DNA of 64,000 nucleotides. Source: Clostridiales bacterium (GTDB lineage: Bacteria; Bacillota; Clostridia; Peptostreptococcales; Anaerovoracaceae). The notes beneath the pieces are model-generated. The model was not told the DNA's origin and did not search any database. It saw only the letters and a list, made by a program, of their open reading frames with translations. The position numbers and the translations under genes were made by a program. The stretch spans positions 1-64,000 of the forward strand of contig JALENW010000023.1 of the NCBI GenBank assembly GCA_022766365.1, given 5' to 3'. Below are positions 43,641 through 51,887 of the stretch, in pieces (the stretch's first letter is position 1; the number at the start of each line of letters is the position of its first letter).

Positions 43641-44504
43641 TCATCTCATAATAACTTCATCGATGATAAAATCTCCGATTTTTTCAATTACTTTTTCCCC
43701 TGTCTCTACCTTATTCCCGTTATGTATCTCATGGAAATATCCCTCCCATTCTACATACTCAAAATTCGGAGTACTGTTGTTTTGGGCTGCCAACGACCTG
43801 GATCCTTCAACTGAGCATATCTTATCACCACTTCCATGCATAAGGAGGAAAGGTTTTCCGGCACTAAGACCGTTATCCGTCCACGTTCCTTCATCAATTG
43901 CTTTTCCAATCTCAAATCCGTCCAAAGCACATCGCAGCGTAATATATCCGTGTACCATGGGGTTGCTTGCGTAAGGTTTTACATAGATAAGGTTCCCCAG
44001 ATCTCTTTCATCGCATGAAGACTTAATCCTGGCCTTCGGAGTTACCTTTGCTGCTGTTTTCATGGTTAAATACAGGACCTTGGGAACAGGTCTGACAAGC
44101 CGTATCCACGGTGCAGATATGATGAATGCCTTCGGATGGTCGGAAAGTTTTCCTCTGTACTTATAATCCAAAGCAATGTTTCCGCCCATACTGTGTCCGT
44201 ACAAAATTACAGGTTTGCCCGGATTTTTATCCTCAGCATAACTGATCAGTTTGTCGATACAACTCAGAATATCTTCCCGTGGTGCTGCATCTCCACGAAT
44301 CCCTCCGGATATCCCATGTCCGGGTAAATCCATAGAATAGACTTTGATATGTCTTTCAGAAAGCGATTTTGCCATGCGGTCATATCTCCCTGCGTATTCT
44401 CCGATTCCGTGAATTATCAACATCGTGGCTTCCGGTTTATCACAGTCAAACTCATAGCCTGCTACCTTAACAGGATTTAAAGTCAAGCAGAAATTATCAA
44501 ACAT
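43641..44504 (-). CDS. Alpha/beta hydrolase, monoacylglycerol-lipase-like
   Basis: A 287-residue serine hydrolase of the lysophospholipase/monoglyceride lipase type. Oxyanion region IIHGIGEYAGRYD (near 30-42), nucleophile elbow GHSMGG (near 101-106), acid in GSGDKI and base His near 258 (YFHEIHN). No signal peptide, so cytosolic. It likely cleaves monoacylglycerol or lysophospholipid esters. GGGGAGG lies 11 bases before the ATG. Co-transcribed with the alarmone synthetase. Confidence 0.88.
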   Translation of the reverse strand: MFDNFCLTLNPVKVAGYEFDCDKPEATMLIIHGIGEYAGRYDRMAKSLSERHIKVYSMDLPGHGISGGIRGDAAPREDILSCIDKLISYAEDKNPGKPVILYGHSMGGNIALDYKYRGKLSDHPKAFIISAPWIRLVRPVPKVLYLTMKTAAKVTPKARIKSSCDERDLGNLIYVKPYASNPMVHGYITLRCALDGFEIGKAIDEGTWTDNGLSAGKPFLLMHGSGDKICSVEGSRSLAAQNNSTPNFEYVEWEGYFHEIHNGNKVETGEKVIEKIGDFIIDEVIMR

Positions 44505-44646
44505 TGTGACGTTTACCTCCCCATATCAATATTCTACTATATTATATCAAAAATAGCATCCGATTATAACTTCCCTTGCTTCCTCATTGGTACATCCGCT
44601 ATCATCTAATCACCGGCAAAATTAAATTTATAAAGAAGGAGGAAGT

Positions 44647-44760
44647 ATGATAAATAGCTGTGAGATTTGTGGAAATCCAAAAATGTTGGTGATTTTTAAA
44701 AATAAATGTGTATGCAGAAAGTGCATAGAATTCGTCAAGAACATTGATTTCCCAGAGTAA
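44647..44760 (+). CDS. 37-residue zinc-ribbon protein
   Basis: A very short gene, MINSCEICGNPKMLVIFKNK then CVCRKCIEF..., with two CxxC knuckles: C5/C8 and C23/C26 (C21 extra). A strong AAGGAGG lies 4 bases before the ATG and a hairpin terminator follows at 44828. The four Cys form a rubredoxin-like or treble-clef zinc knuckle. No known function. A possible promoter TTGCTT-N18-TATCAT lies about 60 bases upstream. It sits between leftward genes, so it needs its own transcript. Confidence 0.65.
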   Translation: MINSCEICGNPKMLVIFKNKCVCRKCIEFVKNIDFPE

Positions 44761-44827
44761 AACTTCTCGGGTTTTACCCTTAATATTTCCGGCTATCCTG
44801 CATTTAACTCGTATCGCCGGCAGATAT

Positions 44828-44847
44828 AGAGGCTTAGGCCTCTTTTC
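44828..44847 (+). terminator. Terminator of the zinc-ribbon gene
   Basis: AGAGGC (44828-44833), loop TTAG, GCCTCT (44838-44843), then TTTC. T's follow only on the plus strand. Confidence 0.65.
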
Positions 44848-44848
44848 T

Positions 44849-45781
44849 TTAACTTTTTAATTCCAGTATCCTGATTATTCTCTTGAAATCATCAGGTGGC
44901 GTTAAGGAAAACTGGAGAAATTCCCTCCTAATCGGATGAATAAATCCGATGGTCTTGGCATGTAGCATTTGTCCGTTTATTTTCCACGGACTCTTTTTAG
45001 GTCCATAGAGGGGGTCTCCGACTATCGGATGACCTATTGATGACATATGCACTCTTATTTGATGTGTTCTTCCTGTCCTGAGTTTGCACTCTATAAGTGA
45101 ATACCCTCTGAAATTCTTTATAACCTTATAGCCGGTATATGCAGGCCTTATCGTTCCACTTATGCAGGTTTCATTGCTTTCTGCTTCAGATACAACTGCA
45201 GCCTTTTTTATCCTATTTTTGGAGTATCTGCCGATAGGATAGTCAACAATCCCCTCATCTTCTTTAAAATTTCCTAGAACTATAGCCAGATAAACCCTTG
45301 TTACCGAATGCTTCTCAAGCTGTTTTTTTAATTCATTATGTACTTCATCTGTCTTTGCCACCATCAAAAGACCACTGGTGTCCTTATCTATTCTGTGCAC
45401 TATCCCCGGACGATCCTCTCCTCCGACTTTAGAAAGATTGTCCCCACAATGATGTAAGAGTCCACTCACCAATGTGGGCTCACAAGTCCCGGCTCCCGGA
45501 TGGACAACTATTCCCCTTGGCTTATTGAGCACAATCAAGGAATCATCTTCATATATAATATCAAGATCCATCTCTGAAGGCAATGGAACCGTATCTCCGA
45601 TTTCTGTAAGCGTATTTACATCAGGAATCTCGATACAGTAATCGGATGATATGTCCAATTTCTTATCCTTTGAAGTTGAGGATCTGCCATTGACCAAAAC
45701 CTTGCCCTGGGCAATCACCTTCTGCCACCGGCTTCGAGATATATTCGGATATTTTTCGTTAAGATAGCTGTCAAGTCGCAT
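44849..45781 (-). CDS. RluD/RluA-family 23S rRNA pseudouridine synthase
   Basis: A 310-residue RluA-family enzyme: N-terminal S4 RNA-binding domain (about 1-60) and catalytic domain with HRIDKDTSGLL holding the catalytic Asp (near residue 132) and RTGRTHQIRVHM. It modifies uridines in 23S rRNA; RluD (1911/1915/1917) is most likely from the S4 domain. It follows lspA, its usual neighbour, 21 bp away, and closes the long ylxM–rluD run. Confidence 0.92.
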   Translation of the reverse strand: MRLDSYLNEKYPNISRSRWQKVIAQGKVLVNGRSSTSKDKKLDISSDYCIEIPDVNTLTEIGDTVPLPSEMDLDIIYEDDSLIVLNKPRGIVVHPGAGTCEPTLVSGLLHHCGDNLSKVGGEDRPGIVHRIDKDTSGLLMVAKTDEVHNELKKQLEKHSVTRVYLAIVLGNFKEDEGIVDYPIGRYSKNRIKKAAVVSEAESNETCISGTIRPAYTGYKVIKNFRGYSLIECKLRTGRTHQIRVHMSSIGHPIVGDPLYGPKKSPWKINGQMLHAKTIGFIHPIRREFLQFSLTPPDDFKRIIRILELKS

Positions 45782-45802
45782 TTCTCCTCACCCTCTGAAG
45801 TT

Positions 45803-46345
45803 TCATCTCTGTTTTTCCTTTTTTCCCTGTCCATTATCTACCGTATTTCCCTTAGGCAAGTCGAAAAATATTATATGAATTATAAGTATCATACACCCAA
45901 CAGTCACTGCAATATCCGCAACATTGAATACCGGAGGAAAGAAGGAAAAGCTTATCATATCAGTAACAAATCCGAAAACTACCCTGTCAATCAGATTGCC
46001 GAGACCTCCGGCGATGACCATCGCAATCCCGAACATAACTGTTTGGTTACCCTTATACATTCTGCACAGGATAAACGCCGCAATAACAATAGCTAAAGCA
46101 GATACGACTATCAGTCCGATACGATAGCCACTTAAGATGCTGAATGCCGCTCCTTCATTTTTGACGTACACAAAGCGCAGCAAATCCGGAATGATCGTAA
46201 TTCCCCTTCCAAATTCATCTCTGTTTCTTACCGCACTTTTGGTGAAATAATCAAGGAGCAGTATCACAGCGATTAAAACACCTTGAGTGATCACTGCTGA
46301 CCCAGCAGTTCTTCCGAATTTATCTTTCCTCTGATTACTCTTCAT
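45803..46345 (-). CDS. lspA: Lipoprotein signal peptidase II
   Basis: A 180-residue aspartic membrane protease with four helices. Catalytic Asp residues are in GGLGNLIDRV (near 108-117) and PPVFNVADIAVT (near 132-143). It cuts lipoprotein precursors before the lipidated Cys. The N-terminus has a polar extension of about 18 residues and the C-terminus a basic tail. In the usual lspA-rluD order. Confidence 0.95.
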   Translation of the reverse strand: MKSNQRKDKFGRTAGSAVITQGVLIAVILLLDYFTKSAVRNRDEFGRGITIIPDLLRFVYVKNEGAAFSILSGYRIGLIVVSALAIVIAAFILCRMYKGNQTVMFGIAMVIAGGLGNLIDRVVFGFVTDMISFSFFPPVFNVADIAVTVGCMILIIHIIFFDLPKGNTVDNGQGKKEKQR

Positions 46346-46447
46346 ATCTTTAAAAAAATTCTCCGTATTGCTGCTACTATATATTGACTTAAATACTCAT
46401 ATATGTTACAAAACAAAAGCGGGGTAAACCCCGCCTGTCTATCAATT

Positions 46448-47086
46448 TTACAGCACCTTTGTCCCTCTATTATCATTCAGAGGTGAAAAATCTATATCCT
46501 TACTCTTCAATCCGGGCTTAGGGGTGTCCCTCAGGGAAATTTTATCAGCATTCTTTGTCGCCTTCTTCTCATCCTCATAAGAAGTAACTTTCTGAACTGA
46601 CATAGATGCCGGCATAAATGTCCTGTCCATCTCCTCAAGGAAAATGCTGCTCTCGTCCCGGAAACTGTCAAGTTCCTCCTGCAACATCTTCTTATACCTT
46701 TCGTTAAAATTGCTGACCTTATTCCTTAAAATCTCCAATTCTTTGGTAGTGCTGAGCATAGAACTCTTAGCATCTTTCACGATCATATTAGCCTCTGATT
46801 CGGCATTTTTTAAAATAAGTGCAGCCCTCTTCTCCGCGCTCTCAGAAATATCCGCAAGCAGTGTCTTTGCAGAAGACAACGTTTCAGTAAGATTCCCCTG
46901 CTGCTTACTGTACTCTGCCATCTGTTCCCTTAAGGCATCTTTCTCAACCTTTAGCTTTGCAATGGTTTTCTGATATTCTTCAATATCAACAATGATCAAA
47001 TTAAGAAAATTGTCAACTTCATCCTTATTGTATCCGCCTATGGATTTGCTGAAATCCTTTTTCTCAATATCTATAGGTGCAATCAT
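46448..47086 (-). CDS. DivIVA-domain cell division protein
   Basis: A 212-residue DivIVA protein. The N-terminal lipid-binding segment MIAPIDIEKKDFSKSIGGYN (1-20) is typical, followed by long coiled coils (about 27-75 and 85-145) and a polar tail. It marks curved membrane at septa and poles and recruits division or wall proteins. Located two genes after sepF, as in Bacillota. Confidence 0.92.
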   Translation of the reverse strand: MIAPIDIEKKDFSKSIGGYNKDEVDNFLNLIIVDIEEYQKTIAKLKVEKDALREQMAEYSKQQGNLTETLSSAKTLLADISESAEKRAALILKNAESEANMIVKDAKSSMLSTTKELEILRNKVSNFNERYKKMLQEELDSFRDESSIFLEEMDRTFMPASMSVQKVTSYEDEKKATKNADKISLRDTPKPGLKSKDIDFSPLNDNRGTKVL

Positions 47087-47241
47087 CTATTAACCCCCTA
47101 TTACCCCTTACACAATCGTCATCTTAAATATAGTCTGATGTATTAATAATATCTGCATTGGCATATGAAATCTGCACATCAACATAGAGATCCAATAACA
47201 GTCTGTCGATTGTTTACAGCAGTTCTCTCAAAAGCTAAAGA

Positions 47242-47550
47242 CTACAACAGACCTATAGGAGCCCAACTGCCCATAACTATGCCTACGAGTATCCTGTACA
47301 CTATCCTCAATAAAAAGAATGCAATCAGCACGGAAAAATCAAACGGACCGGTTCTGACTCCCAACCTGTATAATAGTTCTCTGCAAGGAACACATATCAC
47401 TTCCGTCACCTTCACCAAAAACTGATATATCTTCGTAATAGGGCTGTCATAGTCCGCCTGCATAAAACTTAAAACACATCTACCGATAAGAGCCCAGTAA
47501 AAAAATCGATATATCCAAGTCAGAATTGAAACTACAAAAAGCATGTTCAC
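47242..47550 (-). CDS. YggT family membrane protein
   Basis: A 102-residue protein with two helical hairpins, matching YggT (WALIGRCVLSFMQADYDSPI near 19-38; CRELLYRLGV). Role uncertain, linked to division-cluster genes and osmotic response. Begins 3 bases after sepF stop, so coupled. Confidence 0.9.
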   Translation of the reverse strand: MNMLFVVSILTWIYRFFYWALIGRCVLSFMQADYDSPITKIYQFLVKVTEVICVPCRELLYRLGVRTGPFDFSVLIAFFLLRIVYRILVGIVMGSWAPIGLL

Positions 47551-47553
47551 TTC

Positions 47554-48054
47554 TTATCTCCAAGGGTTCTTGTCCTTAGGTTCAAACCCGAAATCTGCAT
47601 CACCTGACGGATCCTCACCGTTGATATCCACGTTTGAAGGGGTGAAAATGAAAATGCTGTTGGTTACCTTTCTTACATTTCCTTTTAACGCATAGGTAGC
47701 TCCATTCAAAAAGTCAAAAATCTTCCTCCCCAATTCCTGATCCAACTTTTCGAGATTAACAATTATGGGTCTCTTGCTCATCAAGCTGTCCACGAGTCTC
47801 GGGCATTCATCAAAGGACTTAGGTTCAATTACAACGAGTTTAAAAGCACTCGTATTAGCGGTCGAAAATCTCTTGCTACTGTTCTTATAAGGATTAGACG
47901 TTGAAATAGTCTCTGTCAAGGACTTTCTCTCCATCGATTCACGACCCTTACTTGAAAGTATGTCTTCTCTTGCAGCAGCAACCTCTTCTTCCGGTACATA
48001 AACTTCTTCTTCTTCAATACCTATAAATTTCTTAATTGAATCTGAAAATCCCAT
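47554..48054 (-). CDS. sepF: Cell division protein SepF
   Basis: A 166-residue SepF: N-terminal amphipathic membrane-targeting helix (MGFSDSIKKFIG), an acidic and flexible region, and the SepF core from about 70 (VIEPKSFDECPRLVDSL, then RPIIVNLEKLD and the GATYALKG segment). It forms rings that tether and bundle FtsZ. Sits in yggS-sepF-yggT-divIVA. Confidence 0.95.
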   Translation of the reverse strand: MGFSDSIKKFIGIEEEEVYVPEEEVAAAREDILSSKGRESMERKSLTETISTSNPYKNSSKRFSTANTSAFKLVVIEPKSFDECPRLVDSLMSKRPIIVNLEKLDQELGRKIFDFLNGATYALKGNVRKVTNSIFIFTPSNVDINGEDPSGDADFGFEPKDKNPWR

Positions 48055-48166
48055 GTCTGTTTCTCCTTAGCTTTTAATTTATGATTGGATCAGTCAAAAA
48101 ATTATGAATTCACTAATTAATTTTGCTGATTTTTAACAACTCGATTTCTATCCATAGTCTTACCTG

Positions 48167-48859
48167 CTATCTATAATCTCTTGCTCCGAATATAGCAGTG
48201 CCTATCCTGACATAGGTTGATCCTTCACGGATAGCTACCTTGAAATCCCCTGACATTCCCATGGATAGTTCCTTAAAATTAACCCTGTCTCTGACATCAT
48301 CCACATATCTATCGAAAAGTGCCTTAATCTTAGCAAAAAAACCACTTGCATCTTCCAGATCATCGTAAAATGGTGCTATCCCCATAAGACCGCAGATTTC
48401 AATATTCGGGCAATTCTCATAAATATCAGTTATCATTTGATCAAGATCTTCGGGAGGAATTCCAAACTTGCTCTCTTCTCCTTCTGCATTGACCTGAATC
48501 AGAATCTTCATGGTGAGATTATGCTGTGATGCTCTCTTATCAATCTCTTTGGCAAGTTTCAAAGAATCCACAGAGTGTATCATATAAACTTTGTCTATTA
48601 TGTATTTTACCTTATTTCTCTGTAAATGTCCAATTAAATGCCAATTTACTCCTTTCACTTTATCGTATTTTTCTTGTATTTCCTGCACCTTATTTTCACC
48701 GATATCCGTTACGCCATTTTCAATAGCCTCGTTTATCTCTTCAGGACTATGAAGCTTAGTAACTGCAATGAGTTTAACGTCCTCAGGATTCCTTCCAAAT
48801 TCCTCGGCAAATTTGGAAATATCATTTCTAACCAAGTTTAAATTATTCTTAATACTCAT
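48167..48859 (-). CDS. YggS-family PLP homeostasis protein
   Basis: A 230-residue YggS/PROSC protein, a PLP-binding alanine-racemase-fold barrel. The PLP lysine lies in LIAVTKLHSPEEI (near 30-42); GENKVQE and HLIGHLQRNK (near 76-85) are diagnostic. It manages free PLP rather than catalysing a reaction. Upstream of sepF, as is usual. Confidence 0.94.
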   Translation of the reverse strand: MSIKNNLNLVRNDISKFAEEFGRNPEDVKLIAVTKLHSPEEINEAIENGVTDIGENKVQEIQEKYDKVKGVNWHLIGHLQRNKVKYIIDKVYMIHSVDSLKLAKEIDKRASQHNLTMKILIQVNAEGEESKFGIPPEDLDQMITDIYENCPNIEICGLMGIAPFYDDLEDASGFFAKIKALFDRYVDDVRDRVNFKELSMGMSGDFKVAIREGSTYVRIGTAIFGARDYR

Positions 48860-48957
48860 GATATCCTCCCCTTCCTATGAGTCCTCACGGTTTTCCGTAG
48901 CAATTTTTGTAATCAGCTCTCAAGTATCCCATATCTGAATGATCTCATGATCATTAT

Positions 48958-49932
48958 CTAGGGTCTTGTGAGTATCTGGTCGTATGTAACAATAGTATCA
49001 ATAGCATTACCTGATTTATCATAAAAAATATTATTGGCCACTACAGAGTTTTCGCCGTCTGTTGCAATGACCTTGACAGGTCTGAACACGAAGTTTCCAA
49101 CCTTATCTTTAACCATGACTCCCTGCACGCCTTTCTTATCTTTTGTGAGAGATGAATTCTTAATAATGAGACCTCTGTTCACGCTGTCCACAAGCTTAAG
49201 TTTTACTTTTCTATCCCTTGTCAATCCCTTATAATATCTGTCTGATTCCAGAATGAGCTTTGTCTTTCCATCTTTCGTAGTGACCGACTCTATGCTCATA
49301 ATTACTGAATCTTTCTCTCCGGCACTTTCTATTCCAACCCTAATTCCATCACCCTTCTCATATTTGATATGCGATTTGTTGTTAAGAAAACAAACGATCT
49401 TCCACATGGATCTGTCAACTACCTTGAAAACCGGTTCCTTATTTCCTATTATCTGTCTCTTCAGATTGAGAGTTTCCCCATCTTTGATGTTATTAATCTT
49501 CTTCTCCGTAATTGATGAAACTTTATCCGGTTTGAACTTTCCCTCATATCCGTCGCAGGTATATGCCACAAGACCATCTGCCTGAGATGTGTAATCACCG
49601 GTATTGACAGCAACATTTTTGACCTTTTTCCCAAGCTCGATCAGTTCCTCGTCACTGTCATGCTTTTCCCCTGTTATATCTATCACCTTAGTGCCCACCC
49701 TGACGAGATCATCCTCTCTTATCAGATAATTGGCTCTTCCGCTGGTGGCCGATGTATATACGTTTTCATCTCGCACAATAACACCTGTAGCGTCTTCCTT
49801 TACTGAAAGTTCCCCATACTGCACTGCATAACTCGATTTGAGAGTACCCAAGACATCAGGAAGAATATATATCATCACATATAGAACAACAATGGCAATT
49901 ATGTAAATTATTATCAGCCTTTTCTTATGCAT
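48958..49932 (-). CDS. HlyD-like membrane-anchored protein of the division cluster
   Basis: A 324-residue protein with an N-terminal basic stretch, one helix (about 5-27) and an extracytoplasmic beta-rich region with HlyD/biotinyl-lipoyl-like features (EDDLVRVGTKVIDI; NTGDYTSQADGLVAY). Such proteins are found next to yggS-sepF in many Clostridia and annotated as efflux adaptors, but no ABC or RND partner lies here; a wall or division role is plausible. Start at 49932 after AGGGGG. Confidence 0.75.
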   Translation of the reverse strand: MHKKRLIIIYIIAIVVLYVMIYILPDVLGTLKSSYAVQYGELSVKEDATGVIVRDENVYTSATSGRANYLIREDDLVRVGTKVIDITGEKHDSDEELIELGKKVKNVAVNTGDYTSQADGLVAYTCDGYEGKFKPDKVSSITEKKINNIKDGETLNLKRQIIGNKEPVFKVVDRSMWKIVCFLNNKSHIKYEKGDGIRVGIESAGEKDSVIMSIESVTTKDGKTKLILESDRYYKGLTRDRKVKLKLVDSVNRGLIIKNSSLTKDKKGVQGVMVKDKVGNFVFRPVKVIATDGENSVVANNIFYDKSGNAIDTIVTYDQILTRP

Positions 49933-49957
49933 ACTACCCCCTATGGCTACTACCATT

Positions 49958-50704
49958 CTATAACAATTGTCTATAATTTTCCATTACTTTCTTCTCCGCC
50001 TTGGTTCGGTTATTCCAATTTTCATCTTTATCCAAAAATTGCTTTAAAATCTCGGGTCTCCTGTCCAAAGTAATTCTCATACTCTCCTCAAGTTTCCAAA
50101 GATCTATCAAAGCATGATTCCCGCTATACAGGACGTCAGGTACTTCTATGCCTTGAAACTCTCGCGGCTGTGTGTACTGGCTGTGTTCCAAAAGCCCTGA
50201 ATAAATACTCTCCTCTGTTGCAGAACTCTCCCCTGACAATACACCGGGAATAAGTCTTGAGGCTGCATCCACCATTACCATTGCCGCCAGCTCTCCACCT
50301 GTCAGTATGAAATCCCCAATAGAAACTTCTTCCACCTGAAACTCATCCAATACTCTCTGATCAATTCCCTCATAATGCCCGCACAAAACAGTGGCTTCTG
50401 ATAGTGAGGCAATCTCTTTAAGCTTTCTGTAATTCAAAATATCTCCACGTGGTGACATGTAGAATATTTTCCCCTTATTCAGATTATTCTTTTTAATACA
50501 GTCAAACAGAGGTTGCGGCATCATAACCATACCCTGTCCGCCGCCGAAGGGATAATCGTCAACTTTTTTGTGTTTATTGGTTGAGTAATCTCGTGGATTG
50601 ATCAAATTTATTTCTAAAATTCTCTTCTCTCTTGCTCTGCCTATTATGCTTGCCTCCATTGGAGCAAACATTTCCGGAAAGAGGGTCACTATATTAATCT
50701 TCAT
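49958..50704 (-). CDS. trmD: tRNA (guanine-N1-)-methyltransferase
   Basis: A 248-residue TrmD, which methylates G37 of tRNAs with SAM. It has the trefoil-knot motifs: LCGHYEGIDQRVLDE (near 112-126), SIGDFILTGGELAAM (near 133-147) and the Asp-rich EFQGIEVPDVLYSG region. Overlaps rimM by 11 bases. rplS, its common next gene, is not present downstream. Confidence 0.97.
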   Translation of the reverse strand: MKINIVTLFPEMFAPMEASIIGRAREKRILEINLINPRDYSTNKHKKVDDYPFGGGQGMVMMPQPLFDCIKKNNLNKGKIFYMSPRGDILNYRKLKEIASLSEATVLCGHYEGIDQRVLDEFQVEEVSIGDFILTGGELAAMVMVDAASRLIPGVLSGESSATEESIYSGLLEHSQYTQPREFQGIEVPDVLYSGNHALIDLWKLEESMRITLDRRPEILKQFLDKDENWNNRTKAEKKVMENYRQLL

Positions 50705-51194
50705 CGTCTATCAGTCCCGGGATTGTGTCTATAACCAAACCTCTGGTCATATCGACTTCCTTTATAAATTCCTTGACGGCAGGGATATATGCCATCTTTC
50801 CGCTGTTTAACTCTATCTCATAAATATCAACAGGCCCATGCTGTAAAACATCTTTTATCTTTCCAAGAGATTCAGAATCTGCTCTATACACATCAAGGCC
50901 GATAAGATCACTGATGAAGTATTCATCTTCACTAAGCTCCTCAAGGAATTCTTCTTCCATAAAGATATCTTTGTTTCTCATACTTTCGGCAGAACTTCTG
51001 TCATCTACGGATTCAAGTTTAAGAATTACCATGTTTCCGGCATGACCTGACTTTTCTATTCGAAACTCTTTGCTGTCAACAATTATTCCGGGGAGAGTAT
51101 CGAATCGGTTCGGTGTGGAATAATTATATACTCTAACCTGCCCCTTGATCCCATGAGGTGCAACTATTTTGCCGATTTTAATCAATTTATCCAT
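50694..51194 (-). CDS. rimM: 16S rRNA processing protein RimM
   Basis: A 166-residue RimM: N-terminal RimM barrel (IGKIVAPHGIKGQVRVYN, 7-24) and C-terminal PRC-barrel (ISDLIGLDVY, then IPAVKEFIKEVD). It aids maturation of the 30S head. Overlaps trmD. Confidence 0.95.
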   Translation of the reverse strand: MDKLIKIGKIVAPHGIKGQVRVYNYSTPNRFDTLPGIIVDSKEFRIEKSGHAGNMVILKLESVDDRSSAESMRNKDIFMEEEFLEELSEDEYFISDLIGLDVYRADSESLGKIKDVLQHGPVDIYEIELNSGKMAYIPAVKEFIKEVDMTRGLVIDTIPGLIDDED

Positions 51195-51340
51195 TATTTT
51201 TTCCTTTATTCAATGAGTCAAATACATTTAAACGATTTTAGCCCGGGCTGAATAACGAAATTGACCTCGGATACTAAATAAGGGCTTGGCAGCGAATTTA
51301 CAGCCACCAGCCCTGTGTTTTTGTAATTATAATTGGTCTA

Positions 51341-51574
51341 CTACGCAGATTCTATTTCTACGGTAACTTTGTCGTTGTTTCTGATAGCTGCAGCCTTAAC
51401 AACGGTCCTCAGAGCCTTGGCTATTCTGCCTTGCTTGCCTATAACTTTCCCCATATCATCAGGTGCTACTTTAAGTGTAATAACCTTTCCGTGGGATGTT
51501 TCCTCTTGAGTTACTGACACTCTCTGGGGCTCGTCGACTAGGGATTTAGCAATGGCTTCTACTAAATTAGTCAT
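51341..51574 (-). CDS. khpA: KH-domain RNA-binding protein KhpA
   Basis: A 77-residue single KH-domain protein with MGKVIGKQGRIAKALRTVV (the GxxG loop is GKQG). KhpA pairs with KhpB/Jag to bind RNA and influence division. The ATG at 51574 is preferred over an in-frame GTG four codons upstream that abuts AAGGAA. Between rpsP and rimM as in other Bacillota (ylqC). Confidence 0.93.
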   Translation of the reverse strand: MTNLVEAIAKSLVDEPQRVSVTQEETSHGKVITLKVAPDDMGKVIGKQGRIAKALRTVVKAAAIRNNDKVTVEIESA

Positions 51575-51590
51575 TTGAACTACCACTTCC

Positions 51591-51833
51591 TTACTGAATC
51601 ACGCCGGATTTCTTCATAAGGCTCTTTACAACTTCTGTTGGCTGCGCTCCGTTTCCGAGCCACTTCTGTGCCTTTTCGCTGTCGATTTTAATCTCCACCG
51701 GCTCCGTCATAGGATTATAGTAACCTATCTCCTCAATAAACTTACCATCTCTTGATCTCCTTGAATCCGCAACGACAACTCTGTAAAAAGGCTTCTTCTT
51801 TGCACCCATTCTCTTAAGTCTAATCTTTACCAT
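51591..51833 (-). CDS. rpsP: 30S ribosomal protein bS16
   Basis: An 80-residue bS16 with the family opening [20 protein letters not shown] and later IGYYNP. GGAAGGAG precedes the ATG at 51833 by 5 bases. Follows ffh by 54 bp. Confidence 0.97.
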   Translation of the reverse strand: MVKIRLKRMGAKKKPFYRVVVADSRRSRDGKFIEEIGYYNPMTEPVEIKIDSEKAQKWLGNGAQPTEVVKSLMKKSGVIQ

Positions 51834-51887
51834 AATTTCTCCTTCCAAATCTTTGATTTAATTGATATTGTTTTCTAAATTTTATAT

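Noticed and set aside
51286..51330. Hairpin with AGGGCT/AGCCCT between khpA and rimM as an operon terminator
   Set aside because: Its T run is on the plus strand, opposite to the genes, and the spacing is within a conserved operon; at most a weak mRNA structure.
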